This document shows, piece by piece, positions 48,758-57,674 of a stretch of 64,000 nt of DNA. A program made the translations under genes and the position numbers. The stretch is from Xanthobacteraceae bacterium (GTDB lineage Bacteria; Pseudomonadota; Alphaproteobacteria; Rhizobiales; Xanthobacteraceae): contig JAIESR010000081.1 in the NCBI GenBank assembly GCA_019745775.1, forward strand, positions 1 through 64,000, read 5' to 3'. Positions within the stretch are counted from its first letter, which is position 1. Each line of letters opens with the position of its first letter. The notes below the pieces were generated by a model that searched no databases, had not been told where the DNA came from, and worked only from the letters and a program-made list of their open reading frames with translations.

Positions 48758-51032
48758 TGCTTCTGCCTACCGACGACAGCACGTTGCGATGGATCGGCTC
48801 CGCGCCCGGCGTCTGCGGCGTAGCCGCTGCTTGTGCCGCCTTGGCATTGCTTTGAAGCATGTTGAGGACCTTGTCGCGCGGTCCGTCGGCCACCAGGCGG
48901 CCCTTGTCGAACACCAGCAGGCGATCGACGAAGGCGAGGAGCGACATCCGGTGCGTCGAGATGATGATCGTCATGTCGCGCTGCGCGAGTTCCTTGAGCC
49001 GTTCCAGGAACTCGGCCTCGCTCTTCACGTCGAAATGCGCGGTCGGCTCATCCAGAAACAGGATCTTCGGATTGCGGATGAGAACGCGCGCCAGCCCGAT
49101 GGCTTGTTTCTGACCGCCCGAAAGGCTCCGTCCGCCTTCCGAGATGGGCATGTCATAGCCCTGCGGGTGGCTCGCGACGAAGCTCTCGACGCCGGCGAGC
49201 CGCGCCGCGGCCAGAACGTCCGCGTCCGATGCGTTCGGCCGCCCGAGCGTGATGTTGTCGCGCAGCTTGCCGAGAAAGAGGTCGGTGTCCTGCAGCAGGA
49301 AGCCGACGCCGGAACGCAGGTCCGCCGGGTCGTATTGCCGGAGATCGACGCCGTCGACCAGGATGTGGCCCTCGTCCGGGTCGTAGAAGCCGGTGAGGAG
49401 GCGGCCGACGGTGGTCTTGCCCGATCCGATGCGGCCGATGATGCCGACGCGTTCGCCGGGCTCGATGTTGAATGAGACCTTCTCGAGCGCGTTCATCGGC
49501 GCGTTGGGATATTTGAAGGTCACGCTCCCGAAGACCACGCCCCCTTTGTCGATCGTCCGGGCGATGAACATGCGTTCCGGCGGGCGTTCGCGTTCAAGCG
49601 ACATGACGCCGTCGATCGCCTTCAACGCGGTGAAGCTCTGGCTGGCGCGGGTGATCACGGCCGCGATCCCCGCCAGCGGCCCCAGAACGCGTCCCGCCAG
49701 CATCGTCGCGGCCACCAGAGCGCCGACCGACAGCTTGCCGTCGATGATCAGAAAGACACCCACCACCACCATCAACAAGGTCGTGATCTGCTGGGCGGAC
49801 GCGGCGCTGTTCATGGCGAACGACGACCAGAAGTGAACGTCCTCGCCGGTCCGCGCCGCGGCGGCCACCGAGCGTTCCCAGGCGGTCTGCATGCGGGCCT
49901 CGGCGCCGGTCGCGCGGACGGTATCGAGGCCGTTCAGCGATTCGATCAGCACGCCGTGGCGCGCGGCCGACTCCGATTGCAGGCGCTTCATGGCCCGGTC
50001 GAGCGGGCGCTGGATCACCAGGCCAATCAGGATCATGATCGGCAGGACCGCGAGCGGGATCCAGGCGAGCGGACCTGCGATCATAAACAGGACAGCGATG
50101 AACAGGAGCGCAAAAGCCAGGTCGATCGCCGATACGACGCTGCCGGAGGTGAAGAAATCGCGCACCGAGTCGAAGTCGCGCAGCTGGTTGGCAAGGACGC
50201 CGACCGAGCCGGGACGCTTGTTCATCTTGATCGCGAGCGTGTGCTCGTAGATCTTGCTCGCAAGCACGACGTCGAGCTTCTTGCCCGTCATGTCGATGAT
50301 GCGGCTGCGGACCGTGCGCAAGACGAAGTCGAAGACGATGGCGATGACAAGTCCGATGGAGAGCGCGATCAGCGACGGAATCGCGCCGTTCGGCACGACA
50401 CGATCATAGACGTTCATCACGAAGAGGGGCGACGCCAGCGCCAGGATGTTCACCAGCAGCGCCGCGGTGGCGACATGCATGTAGTTCGGCCAGAACCGCT
50501 TGACCACCGACCAGAACCAGTGGGTGCGCGGCACTTCGTTTGCCGCGGCGACGTGCGCGCCGGCGACAATCGCCGGCCTCACCAGGAACGCGTATCCGAG
50601 ATACTCGGCCGCCGCCGGCCCGAGCGGCGACGGTCTGGTGTTCGGCTTCGACGGGTCGATGACCTTAGCCAGCGCCGGGTCGAGACTAGCCTCGAGCAGA
50701 ATTCGCGTGCTGCCGTCGCGCAAGATGAGCACGGCAGGCAGCACGAGCGCCGGGATGTCGGCGATCTTGCGCTTGACGACTTCGACCTCGAGGCCCGCCC
50801 GGGAGGCGGCACGCTCGTAAAGGGCGACCGGCAGCCTGCCGTCGGTGATGGGAAGGCCGGCGAGCAGCGCTTGATGCGTCAGGGCACGGCCGTGATGCGC
50901 GGCAAGATACAAAAGGCTGTCGGAAAGCGGGTCCGAAACGGACTCCGCTTGTTCGGGCTGCCTGACGCGCGGCGCCGCCATTCCTTGCAGGGCGTTCACG
51001 GGCAATGGGCCTGTTTCGGGACCGTCCGCCAT
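48744..51032 (-). CDS. Type I secretion ABC exporter with C39-like N-terminal domain (LssB/LapB-like)
   Basis: The 762-residue exporter powers secretion of the giant adhesin. Residues about 1-150 form a C39 peptidase-like domain that lacks the catalytic cysteine (the helix reads 'SLLYLAAHHGRALTHQALL'), so it should bind but not cut the substrate. Six membrane segments fill about 170-450. The ATPase has Walker A GRIGSGKTT (about 531-539), signature LSGGQ (about 636), Walker B ILFLDEPT (about 655-662) and the H-loop STHR. The C-terminus has an alanine-rich tail. The domain plan matches the LssB family paired with T1SS-143 repeat substrates. It is followed, with overlap, by the adaptor gene. Confidence 0.95.
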   Translation of the reverse strand: MADGPETGPLPVNALQGMAAPRVRQPEQAESVSDPLSDSLLYLAAHHGRALTHQALLAGLPITDGRLPVALYERAASRAGLEVEVVKRKIADIPALVLPAVLILRDGSTRILLEASLDPALAKVIDPSKPNTRPSPLGPAAAEYLGYAFLVRPAIVAGAHVAAANEVPRTHWFWSVVKRFWPNYMHVATAALLVNILALASPLFVMNVYDRVVPNGAIPSLIALSIGLVIAIVFDFVLRTVRSRIIDMTGKKLDVVLASKIYEHTLAIKMNKRPGSVGVLANQLRDFDSVRDFFTSGSVVSAIDLAFALLFIAVLFMIAGPLAWIPLAVLPIMILIGLVIQRPLDRAMKRLQSESAARHGVLIESLNGLDTVRATGAEARMQTAWERSVAAAARTGEDVHFWSSFAMNSAASAQQITTLLMVVVGVFLIIDGKLSVGALVAATMLAGRVLGPLAGIAAVITRASQSFTALKAIDGVMSLERERPPERMFIARTIDKGGVVFGSVTFKYPNAPMNALEKVSFNIEPGERVGIIGRIGSGKTTVGRLLTGFYDPDEGHILVDGVDLRQYDPADLRSGVGFLLQDTDLFLGKLRDNITLGRPNASDADVLAAARLAGVESFVASHPQGYDMPISEGGRSLSGGQKQAIGLARVLIRNPKILFLDEPTAHFDVKSEAEFLERLKELAQRDMTIIISTHRMSLLAFVDRLLVFDKGRLVADGPRDKVLNMLQSNAKAAQAAATPQTPGAEPIHRNVLSSVGRSNAAL

Positions 51033-51151
51033 CGGACGCCCCCTTATACCGCAAGACAGTCGAACCAGCCAAATTACTGTAATTTTAGGGTTATTTTGGC
51101 GACGGAACCCGCCCTAGGGTCTCATTGGCCCGCCGGTCGGCCCGCACGGCT

Positions 51152-52891
51152 CTAGTTGATCCTGACGGTGGACAGCCAGGCCGGCTGCGACCGCGTCTCC
51201 GGGGCAAAAGCCGATGTATTGGGTCCCAAATCCAGGGGGCCCGGGGTTGGATGAGTCGCCGCCGTCGGGGCGGGCTCCGGAGCGGCCGGTCGCTGCTCGG
51301 CCGGAGCGCGGCGGAAGAACGCCTCGAACCAGGAGAAGCTTTGTTCCGCCGGCCATCGGCGCGTAAAGCTGCCTTCCTGCACCGCATCGGGCGCGGGGCC
51401 GGCCTGATGGGGCGCCGCCGCATAGATGCGCAATCCGCCGCGGGCCGCAACGCCGTCACGGACCGGCGCGCCCGATGCTGAAATGTTCAGCGGCTCGGGG
51501 CCGGGCTCGGGAAGCTTGATGAGGACCGGCGGCAGCTTCATCGGCAGGATGCCGAGCGGCACCGTTTGCAAGGGCTCGGCATCGACCGACGTCGGCTGCT
51601 TCAGATAGGCCGTCAGCTGTCCCATGGCCGCCAGGAGCTGGTAGTCGGCGAACACGGCGGTGCCGCGCGTCGACTCCAGCGAGACCCGCGCGTTGAACAG
51701 CTGGTTGTAAGCGTTCAACAAGTCGATCAGCGAACGCTGACCCAATTCATACTCTTTCGTGTACGCCTCGATGACCCGGCGGTCGGCGGCGATCTGCCGG
51801 GTGAGAGCCGCGATGCGGTCGTTGGTGATCGTGCGCGCAGCCCACGCCTTGTCGATCAGCTCGAACGCTTCCCGCTGGAGGCGGGCGTGGCGCATCGTCT
51901 GCTCTTCGTAGCGCTCCGCGAATTCGGCGCGTCGCCAAGCATTCTGCCCGCCGCGGAAGATGTCCCAGCTGGCGACGACCAGTGCGCTGGCCTCGGTCTG
52001 GTCACCAGCCACGGTCCCGATGTTGCGTCCGCGCGTAGCGCGGCCTTCGAACGCAACATTGGGCAGGAACGAACCGGTGGTCGCATTGAAACCGTGGCGC
52101 GCCGCCAGCCTGTCGGCCTCGCCGGCCTGGATGGTGGGGTTGTGGCGCAAGGTGATGGCGAGCGACGAGTCCTTCGACGCCGGCAAGCCGCGCAGGCGGC
52201 CGGGAATCCGCAGGTTATACGGCTCGATGCCCACGACCCGGCGGTACACCGCGCGCGCTTCGTCGAGCTGCTGAACGAATTGCGCCCGTACGGCGATCGC
52301 CGCTTCAACGCGTTCACGGACCTGCTCGAGGTCGCCTTCGCCGGCGCGTCCGCCTTGGAAGCGCGCTTCGACGTTGGCGAGGATCCGGCGATGTGCCGCG
52401 ATGTTTTCGTTCGCCAGGCCCACGAGGTGGGTGAAGCGCACGACGTCGATATAAGCCTCGGCCGCATCGAGCGCGATCAATTCGGTGCGCTCACGGACGC
52501 GATAGGCCGCAGCATCGACTCGGGCCGCCTGGCGCCAGATTTCATTGATGGAGGTGAGACCGTCGAACAGGATCTGACGAACCGCGATGGACGTCTCGTG
52601 CGTCCTGAGCCACGAATTGTTGTTCGTGGGGGGCGGCACGACGTCCTGCTGATTGAACCGGTGGCGGCCTACCTTTGCCTCCAGGCGAACCTGCGGCAGC
52701 AGCGTGCCCTGGACCTGCCGCATTTCGGCTTCGGTTGCGCGCCGGTTGGCGGCGGCCTCGCCAACGCCCGGATGGGTTGTGACGGCCTGGTTGATGGCGT
52801 CAACGATTGTGAAGGCGTCGTTCGCGACGGCCAGCGAGCCCGCGACCAAGGTCGCCGCGGCGACGACGCATAAGGATCGGATGTGACGCAT
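51152..52891 (-). CDS. TolC-family outer-membrane channel of the type I system
   Basis: The 579-residue product has a signal peptide (LCVVAAATLVAGSLAVA) and two repeated outer-membrane-efflux domains of TolC type, for example 'AINQAVTTHPGVGEAAANRR' near 33, 'AIAVRQILFDGLTS' and 'ASWDIFRGGQNAWRRAEFAE' near 310, plus 'YELGQRSLIDLLNAYNQLFNARV' near 375. The channel domain ends near residue 430. A proline-, glycine- and alanine-rich extension of about 130-140 residues follows, which is not part of a usual TolC and probably lies in the periplasm or at the surface. It is the first gene of the export set, 119 bases before the ABC gene. Confidence 0.92.
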   Translation of the reverse strand: MRHIRSLCVVAAATLVAGSLAVANDAFTIVDAINQAVTTHPGVGEAAANRRATEAEMRQVQGTLLPQVRLEAKVGRHRFNQQDVVPPPTNNNSWLRTHETSIAVRQILFDGLTSINEIWRQAARVDAAAYRVRERTELIALDAAEAYIDVVRFTHLVGLANENIAAHRRILANVEARFQGGRAGEGDLEQVRERVEAAIAVRAQFVQQLDEARAVYRRVVGIEPYNLRIPGRLRGLPASKDSSLAITLRHNPTIQAGEADRLAARHGFNATTGSFLPNVAFEGRATRGRNIGTVAGDQTEASALVVASWDIFRGGQNAWRRAEFAERYEEQTMRHARLQREAFELIDKAWAARTITNDRIAALTRQIAADRRVIEAYTKEYELGQRSLIDLLNAYNQLFNARVSLESTRGTAVFADYQLLAAMGQLTAYLKQPTSVDAEPLQTVPLGILPMKLPPVLIKLPEPGPEPLNISASGAPVRDGVAARGGLRIYAAAPHQAGPAPDAVQEGSFTRRWPAEQSFSWFEAFFRRAPAEQRPAAPEPAPTAATHPTPGPLDLGPNTSAFAPETRSQPAWLSTVRIN

Positions 52892-53215
52892 CTTTGCCCA
52901 GTCCCCCCCGGGACACCATCAGCGAATTTTTATCAATCATTCCCGAGAGGAACAAGCCACAGAGACGCCATTCCGGCGCCCAGATTTGTGGAAATCCGCG
53001 CGTGTGGCCCGAAGGTCACAACCCACATTCTGCATAGCCTAATATGCCAATCTTACCATCGTCTTAGGGAAAATTCCCTTCAGCGCCAACAGCCGCGGTC
53101 CGGGCGCGCTGCATAGGACACAAGACACGAAATTGGGTTCAAACTCCCAAAGTCGTGCGATATGGCCTGTTGGCGAGGGCCGGCGACGGAACTCGTGGGC
53201 GGCGGCGGGCAGCGC
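52892..53215. other. Upstream region of the type I export genes
   Basis: The 324 bases between the TolC-like gene and the DUF3617-like gene hold no convincing gene. The part from about 52915 to 53080 is lower in GC than the coding DNA on either side, as expected for the promoter of the export operon, which reads leftward from here. I see no strong hairpin behind the stop at 53216 and no exact sigma-70 pair. Confidence 0.45.
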
Positions 53216-53749
53216 TTACTGCCGTACCGGCCGCGATCTGGAACTCGACAGTTGGAATCCGTCACTCGTGGTCGAGGGCGCATACCCGGCTGCGGTGTCG
53301 CAATCGCCGATGCGCTTGGCGATGACCATGTCCTGACGCGGAAAATTCCCGACGGTCAGCACATTCAGTTCGGTGTACGACTCGTCGCTCTCGACGATGA
53401 TCTCGGTCCGAACCGGCCCCATGAAATCGCATCGCTTCGAAAAGATATATCGATTGTCGACCAGTTCAGGCCGGGACGAGTTGCAGTTGCCGATGCTGGG
53501 AGATGCAAAGATGTGCTTCATCGCCAGGCTCGGATCGACGCAGCGCGTCACTGTTTCGTGGACCAGCAACTGATTCAGATGCGGCGCTTCTCGTATGCGT
53601 TCAAGGGTGCGCTCGAAGCTCCAAAGTCCCTTACGGAATTGCGGCGTTTCGATCGTCTCAGCCCTGGCCGACGCGGACGCAAAAACGACAAAGGACGCAA
53701 CGCCTACGACAGCACATCGCGCTCGCGCAGAGCGATGAATCGTATCCAT
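53216..53749 (-). CDS. Secreted DUF3617-like protein
   Basis: The 177-residue product has a signal peptide (AVVGVASFVVFASASARA) and a compact mature domain starting 'TIETPQFRKGLWSFERTLE', with three or four cysteines ('VTRCVDPSL', 'GNCNSSRPE', 'SKRCDFMGP', 'GDCDTAAG'). The GxW-plus-cysteine layout resembles DUF3617 periplasmic proteins, whose role is unknown. AGGGGG before the ATG at 53749 supports the start, and the longer frame up to 53878 is rejected. It is divergent from the glycosyltransferase at 54051. Confidence 0.62.
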   Translation of the reverse strand: MDTIHRSARARCAVVGVASFVVFASASARAETIETPQFRKGLWSFERTLERIREAPHLNQLLVHETVTRCVDPSLAMKHIFASPSIGNCNSSRPELVDNRYIFSKRCDFMGPVRTEIIVESDESYTELNVLTVGNFPRQDMVIAKRIGDCDTAAGYAPSTTSDGFQLSSSRSRPVRQ

Positions 53750-53947
53750 GACAGCCCCCTTTGCCGGATACGATATCCGGCACCCGTTAACATTCACTGG
53801 TTCCGATTCGAGCTTTTTGTGGCCGCCAGTCAGGCAGGGTGATGACGCGTGGATTCGATCCCCGATATTCCCAGGCAAACGGTTGGCGAGGCGCCACCGC
53901 TACAAAATGGGTACCTCGCTGGCGTTTGCCGGGTGCCGTTGAGGCTG

Positions 53948-54014
53948 CTGTTGAGGGAGTGTTCACCCCTCCTGTTGAGGGAGCGTTCACCTTGCTATTG
54001 AGCGGGCATGTATA
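53948..54014. repeat. Direct repeats upstream of the GT4 gene
   Basis: CTGTTGAGGGAGTGTTCACC (53948-53967) recurs as CTGTTGAGGGAGCGTTCACC (53972-53991), one mismatch in 20, with a period of 24 bases. A weaker third copy (CTATTGAGCGGGC) starts at 53995. They lie in the divergent region between the DUF3617-like and glycosyltransferase genes and may be regulator sites. Confidence 0.75.
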
Positions 54015-54050
54015 TTGAGGGCGTTGTTGTCCTGGACGCCTGTGACACCA

Positions 54051-55799
54051 ATGCCCGACGCGACCGCAAAACCCGCCGCCAGCGAACCGGCCGCCCAACC
54101 GCCCGAAGCCGGCGTCCCGCCGGCATCGGCCGCGCGGGTGAGCCCGGCCGAACCGGTCATCGCCTATCATCCTGATGCGTACGAGGTGGCGCGCGACGAT
54201 CTCAAAGGTCGCCATTCGGCCGGCGAGAGCTTCCTGTCGGCTTTCCTGGCGACCGCCCGCCAGCCGGAAGCCCTCGCGGTCACCGGCCGGGACGATCACT
54301 TCGCCGCCTTTGAAAAGGCCGTCAAAGACGCCAAGCGGCCGCTGACGGCGCGCCGGGTCGCCCGCCAGGACATCAAGGCGCTGCGCGAACGCAGCCTGCT
54401 GCATCTTCCGACACCCGGCCTGGCCGAGGAGGCAAGGCTGCGTTCGTTCCTGGGCGACGACACCTATGCCATCTGCGGAGTCGCCCACACCGTTTCGTCG
54501 CGCGCCGTGATCGAGACCGTCGCGCAGTTTGTCACGGCTCCGGTGCAGCCCTGGGACGCGTTGATTTGCACGTCGCAAGCCGTCCATTCGGTCCTCAGCG
54601 GCATCCTTGCGAACACCGAGGACCAGCTGCGCGCGCGGCTCGGCGCCACCACTTTCGTCCGCCCGCTGATGCCGGTCGTTCCGCTTGGCATCCATGCGCG
54701 CCGCTTTACCCGCATCGAGTCGGCACGCAGCCGCTGGAGAGCCAAGCTCGGCATCGCCGACGACGCCGTCGTCGTCATGTTTTTCGGCCGGCTCAGCGTC
54801 CACGCCAAGGCGTCGCCGTTTCAACTGGCGCAGGCATTGGAGCTTGCGGCGTCCAAGGGCGCGCGCCTCGAGATGATCTGGTGCGGCTATTTCTCCGATG
54901 ACTTCCAGCAAAAAGCTTTCATGACCACGGCCAAGGCGATGGCACCTTCGGTGCGGTTTCATCACGTCGATGGCCGCAAGGCGGATGCGCGCTTCTCGAT
55001 CTGGTCGGCGGCCGACATCTTTTGTTCTCTCTCCGACAACATCCAGGAGAGCTTCGGGCTCACGGTCATCGAGGCGATGGCGGCCGAGTTGCCGACGGTG
55101 GCGGCCAACTGGGACGGCTACCGCGATGCGATCCAGCACGGCGTCACGGGCGTGCTGGTCGACAGTTACATGCCGGCGATTTCCCTTGCCGACGTCGCGT
55201 TCCGCTATTTGAGCGGGCTTGACAGCTACGATTCCTACATCGGAGCGGTCAGCCAGTTCTGTGTCGTCGACGTCGAGCAGACCGCGCATTGGATCGCGAC
55301 GCTGGCGGCGGATCCGGCATTGCGCCGCAAGCTCGGCGGCGCCGCGCGCCAGTCGGTTCTGAAAACCTACGACTGGAGTGCCGTGCTGCCGCGGTACCGG
55401 GCGCTTTGGGACGAGCAACTGGCGGTCCTCGACAAAGCGCGGGCGGCCGGCACCAAGCCCTCGATCGCATGGCGCAACTACGACCCCGCGCTCGCCTTTG
55501 CCAGCTATCCCTCGCACCGGATGCATGGGGGCACGAGCCTGACGCGCGGCCCGCATTTCGAATTGTGGGAGGAACTCGTGAAGATGCCCGGTACCGTCGT
55601 CAACACGCACACGCTGGTGCGGGCTGCCGAATTCAACGCGCTGCGCGCGATCTTCTCCGACGGCGGGCCGCGCACGATCGAGGCGATCGCCCAGCAATTC
55701 GCCGAGCCGATCCGCCCCCTGGTGGTGCGGGCGCTGCACTGGCTGGTGAAGATCGGTCTATTGCAGATCGCGGCGGGAGGGAGCCGCGGCGCGCAATAG
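54051..55799 (+). CDS. GT4-type glycosyltransferase with extra terminal domains
   Basis: The 582-residue product contains a GT-B glycosyltransferase of family 4 type. The C-terminal Rossmann half has 'VVVMFFGRLSVHAKASP' near 245 and the EX7E-type motif 'ESFGLTVIEAMAAELPTVAA' near 333-352, which binds the donor sugar nucleotide. An N-terminal alanine/proline-rich leader (about 40 residues) and a C-terminal region of about 120 residues are extra to the core, and the C-terminal part looks like a winged-helix fold ('RTIEAIAQQFAEPIRPLVVR'). The ATG at 54051 is preferred to a TTG at 54015. It lies beside the adhesin export genes, so transfer of sugar to surface components is a reasonable guess. Confidence 0.82.
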   Translation: MPDATAKPAASEPAAQPPEAGVPPASAARVSPAEPVIAYHPDAYEVARDDLKGRHSAGESFLSAFLATARQPEALAVTGRDDHFAAFEKAVKDAKRPLTARRVARQDIKALRERSLLHLPTPGLAEEARLRSFLGDDTYAICGVAHTVSSRAVIETVAQFVTAPVQPWDALICTSQAVHSVLSGILANTEDQLRARLGATTFVRPLMPVVPLGIHARRFTRIESARSRWRAKLGIADDAVVVMFFGRLSVHAKASPFQLAQALELAASKGARLEMIWCGYFSDDFQQKAFMTTAKAMAPSVRFHHVDGRKADARFSIWSAADIFCSLSDNIQESFGLTVIEAMAAELPTVAANWDGYRDAIQHGVTGVLVDSYMPAISLADVAFRYLSGLDSYDSYIGAVSQFCVVDVEQTAHWIATLAADPALRRKLGGAARQSVLKTYDWSAVLPRYRALWDEQLAVLDKARAAGTKPSIAWRNYDPALAFASYPSHRMHGGTSLTRGPHFELWEELVKMPGTVVNTHTLVRAAEFNALRAIFSDGGPRTIEAIAQQFAEPIRPLVVRALHWLVKIGLLQIAAGGSRGAQ

Positions 55800-55832
55800 C
55801 CGGCGGCGGCGCAAGGCGCCGTGCGTGCGCCC

Positions 55833-56084
55833 TTAGTACCTGACGGAGACGGTCTCGCGGCGCGGCGCGTTCCGGCAGATGTCGTACCAGGTGCGGGTGT
55901 GCGGGCCCCAGCGCAGGCAGCCTTCGGCGTATCGCTCGGGGCGGTTCTCGCCGTAGTTCCAGAGCACGACTTCCGAATACCACTCACGCGGAATCTGCGG
56001 CCGTTCCTGTAGTTGCGCGAAGCCCGTCGTCGACGTGGCCGAAAGGGCCGCCATCGCGACCAAAGCCAGCTTGCCCCACTTCAT
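55833..56084 (-). CDS. Very small secreted hypothetical protein
   Basis: I do not recognise this 83-residue product. It has a signal peptide (LALVAMAALSATSTTGFAQ) and a mature part of about 60 residues that is rich in arginine and aromatic residues and has two cysteines ('AEGCLRWGPHTRTWYDICRN'), which may form one disulfide. The genuine-looking export signal is the main reason to call it. It lies between convergent and co-directional neighbours with no operon link. Confidence 0.55.
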   Translation of the reverse strand: MKWGKLALVAMAALSATSTTGFAQLQERPQIPREWYSEVVLWNYGENRPERYAEGCLRWGPHTRTWYDICRNAPRRETVSVRY

Positions 56085-56246
56085 CGCTATCTCCCTATGT
56101 CCGGTCGCGGCATGTCCGGTCGCGGCGCCTGATCCTCAAGGCCATATTTTCAATTCTTTCGGCGCGTCGCAAGGCGTTTGTTGGAGGTGTGCACCTCATC
56201 TAGGCCATGCAGCACTGGCAGCAATTTCTCGCGGCGACCTGGGCCG

Positions 56247-57242
56247 TCAGGCGGCGAGCAATAGATGATTCTCGTTCAGCTGTAGCAGCGCGGCGCGCTC
56301 GGCGACCTGCGCGAAGTGGGTCGCGGCCAAGCCGCAGGCGCTCGCCGGGTGGACGACGGCATTACGCAGATGCGGCGGCCGTTCGAACCAGAGATATTCG
56401 AAGATATGGCCCGTGATCTTGTGCGCGAGGCGGATGGTGCTGCCTTCGATCGCCACGTCGAAGTCGGGTTCGTCGCTCTTCACGCTGAAGGTCGGACATC
56501 GCAGGCCATAGAGGCCGTGCATCACGCGGTCGACGTCCGCCGAATCGAACGGCTTGTGCAGGAAGGCCCGCGCGCCAAACGCCATCGCGGCGCGCTCGGT
56601 GACGGGGTTGCGCTCGCTCGAGATCATGACCACGCGCGGCAGCGGGTCCATCGCGGTCAGGCGTTTCATGGTCTCGACGCCGCTCAGGCCCGGCATATTG
56701 CAGTCGAGGAAGATCACGTCGAATTCCGAGCACCGGCAGAGCGCCAGCGCGGTCTCGCCGTCGGCGGCTTCCGCGATGTCGCAATTGAACATGCTGCCTT
56801 TGACCACCTTCTGCACGATCTGGCGCACGGTCAGCGAGTCATCGACGATCAGCACCCTGGTGGGCGAGGTGATGCGATCGAAGGTATGCATGATCGCGAT
56901 CGCGTCTTCGGGCTTGAACGGCTTGAACAGGAATTCGTAGGCCTTGAGCTTGCGCGCCATTTCGACCGCTTTGGTCGACGGCGGATTCGACATCAATGTC
57001 ACGAAGGTCTGGATGCCTTGCTTGCGCGCCGCCCAGAACGCTTCGGTGCCGTTGAGTTCGGGCATGTGAACGTCGATGAAGGCGAGGTCGATGTTGCCGC
57101 CGCTGAGCAAGGTCAGGCAGTCGCGCCCGTTATCGGTCGAACTCACACGCAATTGCAGGTTCGACGCGCGGCCGGCTTCGGTCAGGATTTGCTGGATGAA
57201 ATGACTATCGTCGGCGACGAGCATGCTGATTGTACGCTGCAT
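56247..57242 (-). CDS. Response regulator with two receiver domains and an unknown C-terminus
   Basis: The 331-residue product carries two CheY-like receivers in tandem. The first (residues about 5-120) has phospho-acceptor Asp57 in 'AFIDVHMPE' and Lys107 in 'FLFKPF'. The second (about 128-245) has Asp180 in 'VIFLDCNMPG' and Lys230 in 'FLHKPFD'. A C-terminal stretch of about 80 residues ('STIRLAHKITGHIFEYLWFE') matches no output domain that I know. There is no DNA-binding or GGDEF domain, so it probably works by phospho-relay or protein contact. No histidine kinase gene is beside it. Confidence 0.88.
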   Translation of the reverse strand: MQRTISMLVADDSHFIQQILTEAGRASNLQLRVSSTDNGRDCLTLLSGGNIDLAFIDVHMPELNGTEAFWAARKQGIQTFVTLMSNPPSTKAVEMARKLKAYEFLFKPFKPEDAIAIMHTFDRITSPTRVLIVDDSLTVRQIVQKVVKGSMFNCDIAEAADGETALALCRCSEFDVIFLDCNMPGLSGVETMKRLTAMDPLPRVVMISSERNPVTERAAMAFGARAFLHKPFDSADVDRVMHGLYGLRCPTFSVKSDEPDFDVAIEGSTIRLAHKITGHIFEYLWFERPPHLRNAVVHPASACGLAATHFAQVAERAALLQLNENHLLLAA

Positions 57243-57674
57243 GAAGGAAGCTCCAGTCCAGTCATGACCTCGTGCGCATCGCGTGCCGAAAGCATCGCGA
57301 CGCCTCGCGTCGATGCGCGGTGCACCGTCGCAAGCCTCTCTAAAATCTCGGTTTCCGCCGGAAACGAGGATTGCACAAATATAGATTCAAGTTTGTAGGG
57401 AACAATTTGGCGGCGGTTCGGACGCAGCCGTTGCCGTAGGTAACCAAAAGCCGGACGTGCATCCTCCAATCGGCGCAGGCGGCGAAAACGCTACACTTTG
57501 CGCTCTGACCTGAGTCCGACGGCCACCGAGCATGAAGCGTGTCTGGCCCATGACGGCGCCGTTTGCGCACAGCCGTTGGGTGCCTTGAAGCCAAAGTGTC
57601 GCAGGTCTAGGCTTGCCGGAACAAACAAAGACTCGCTGGGAACCGGCGGGTCGATATGGTGGGAGACGACGACC
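57243..57674. other. Divergent intergenic region before the CxxCH-propeller operon
   Basis: This 432-base gap separates the double-receiver gene from the rightward propeller genes. It has a lower-GC part near 57360-57420. A longer in-frame reading from 57498 into the propeller gene has no family support. GGGAG at 57660-57664 precedes the ATG at 57675. No hairpin or operator with clear symmetry was found. Confidence 0.45.
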
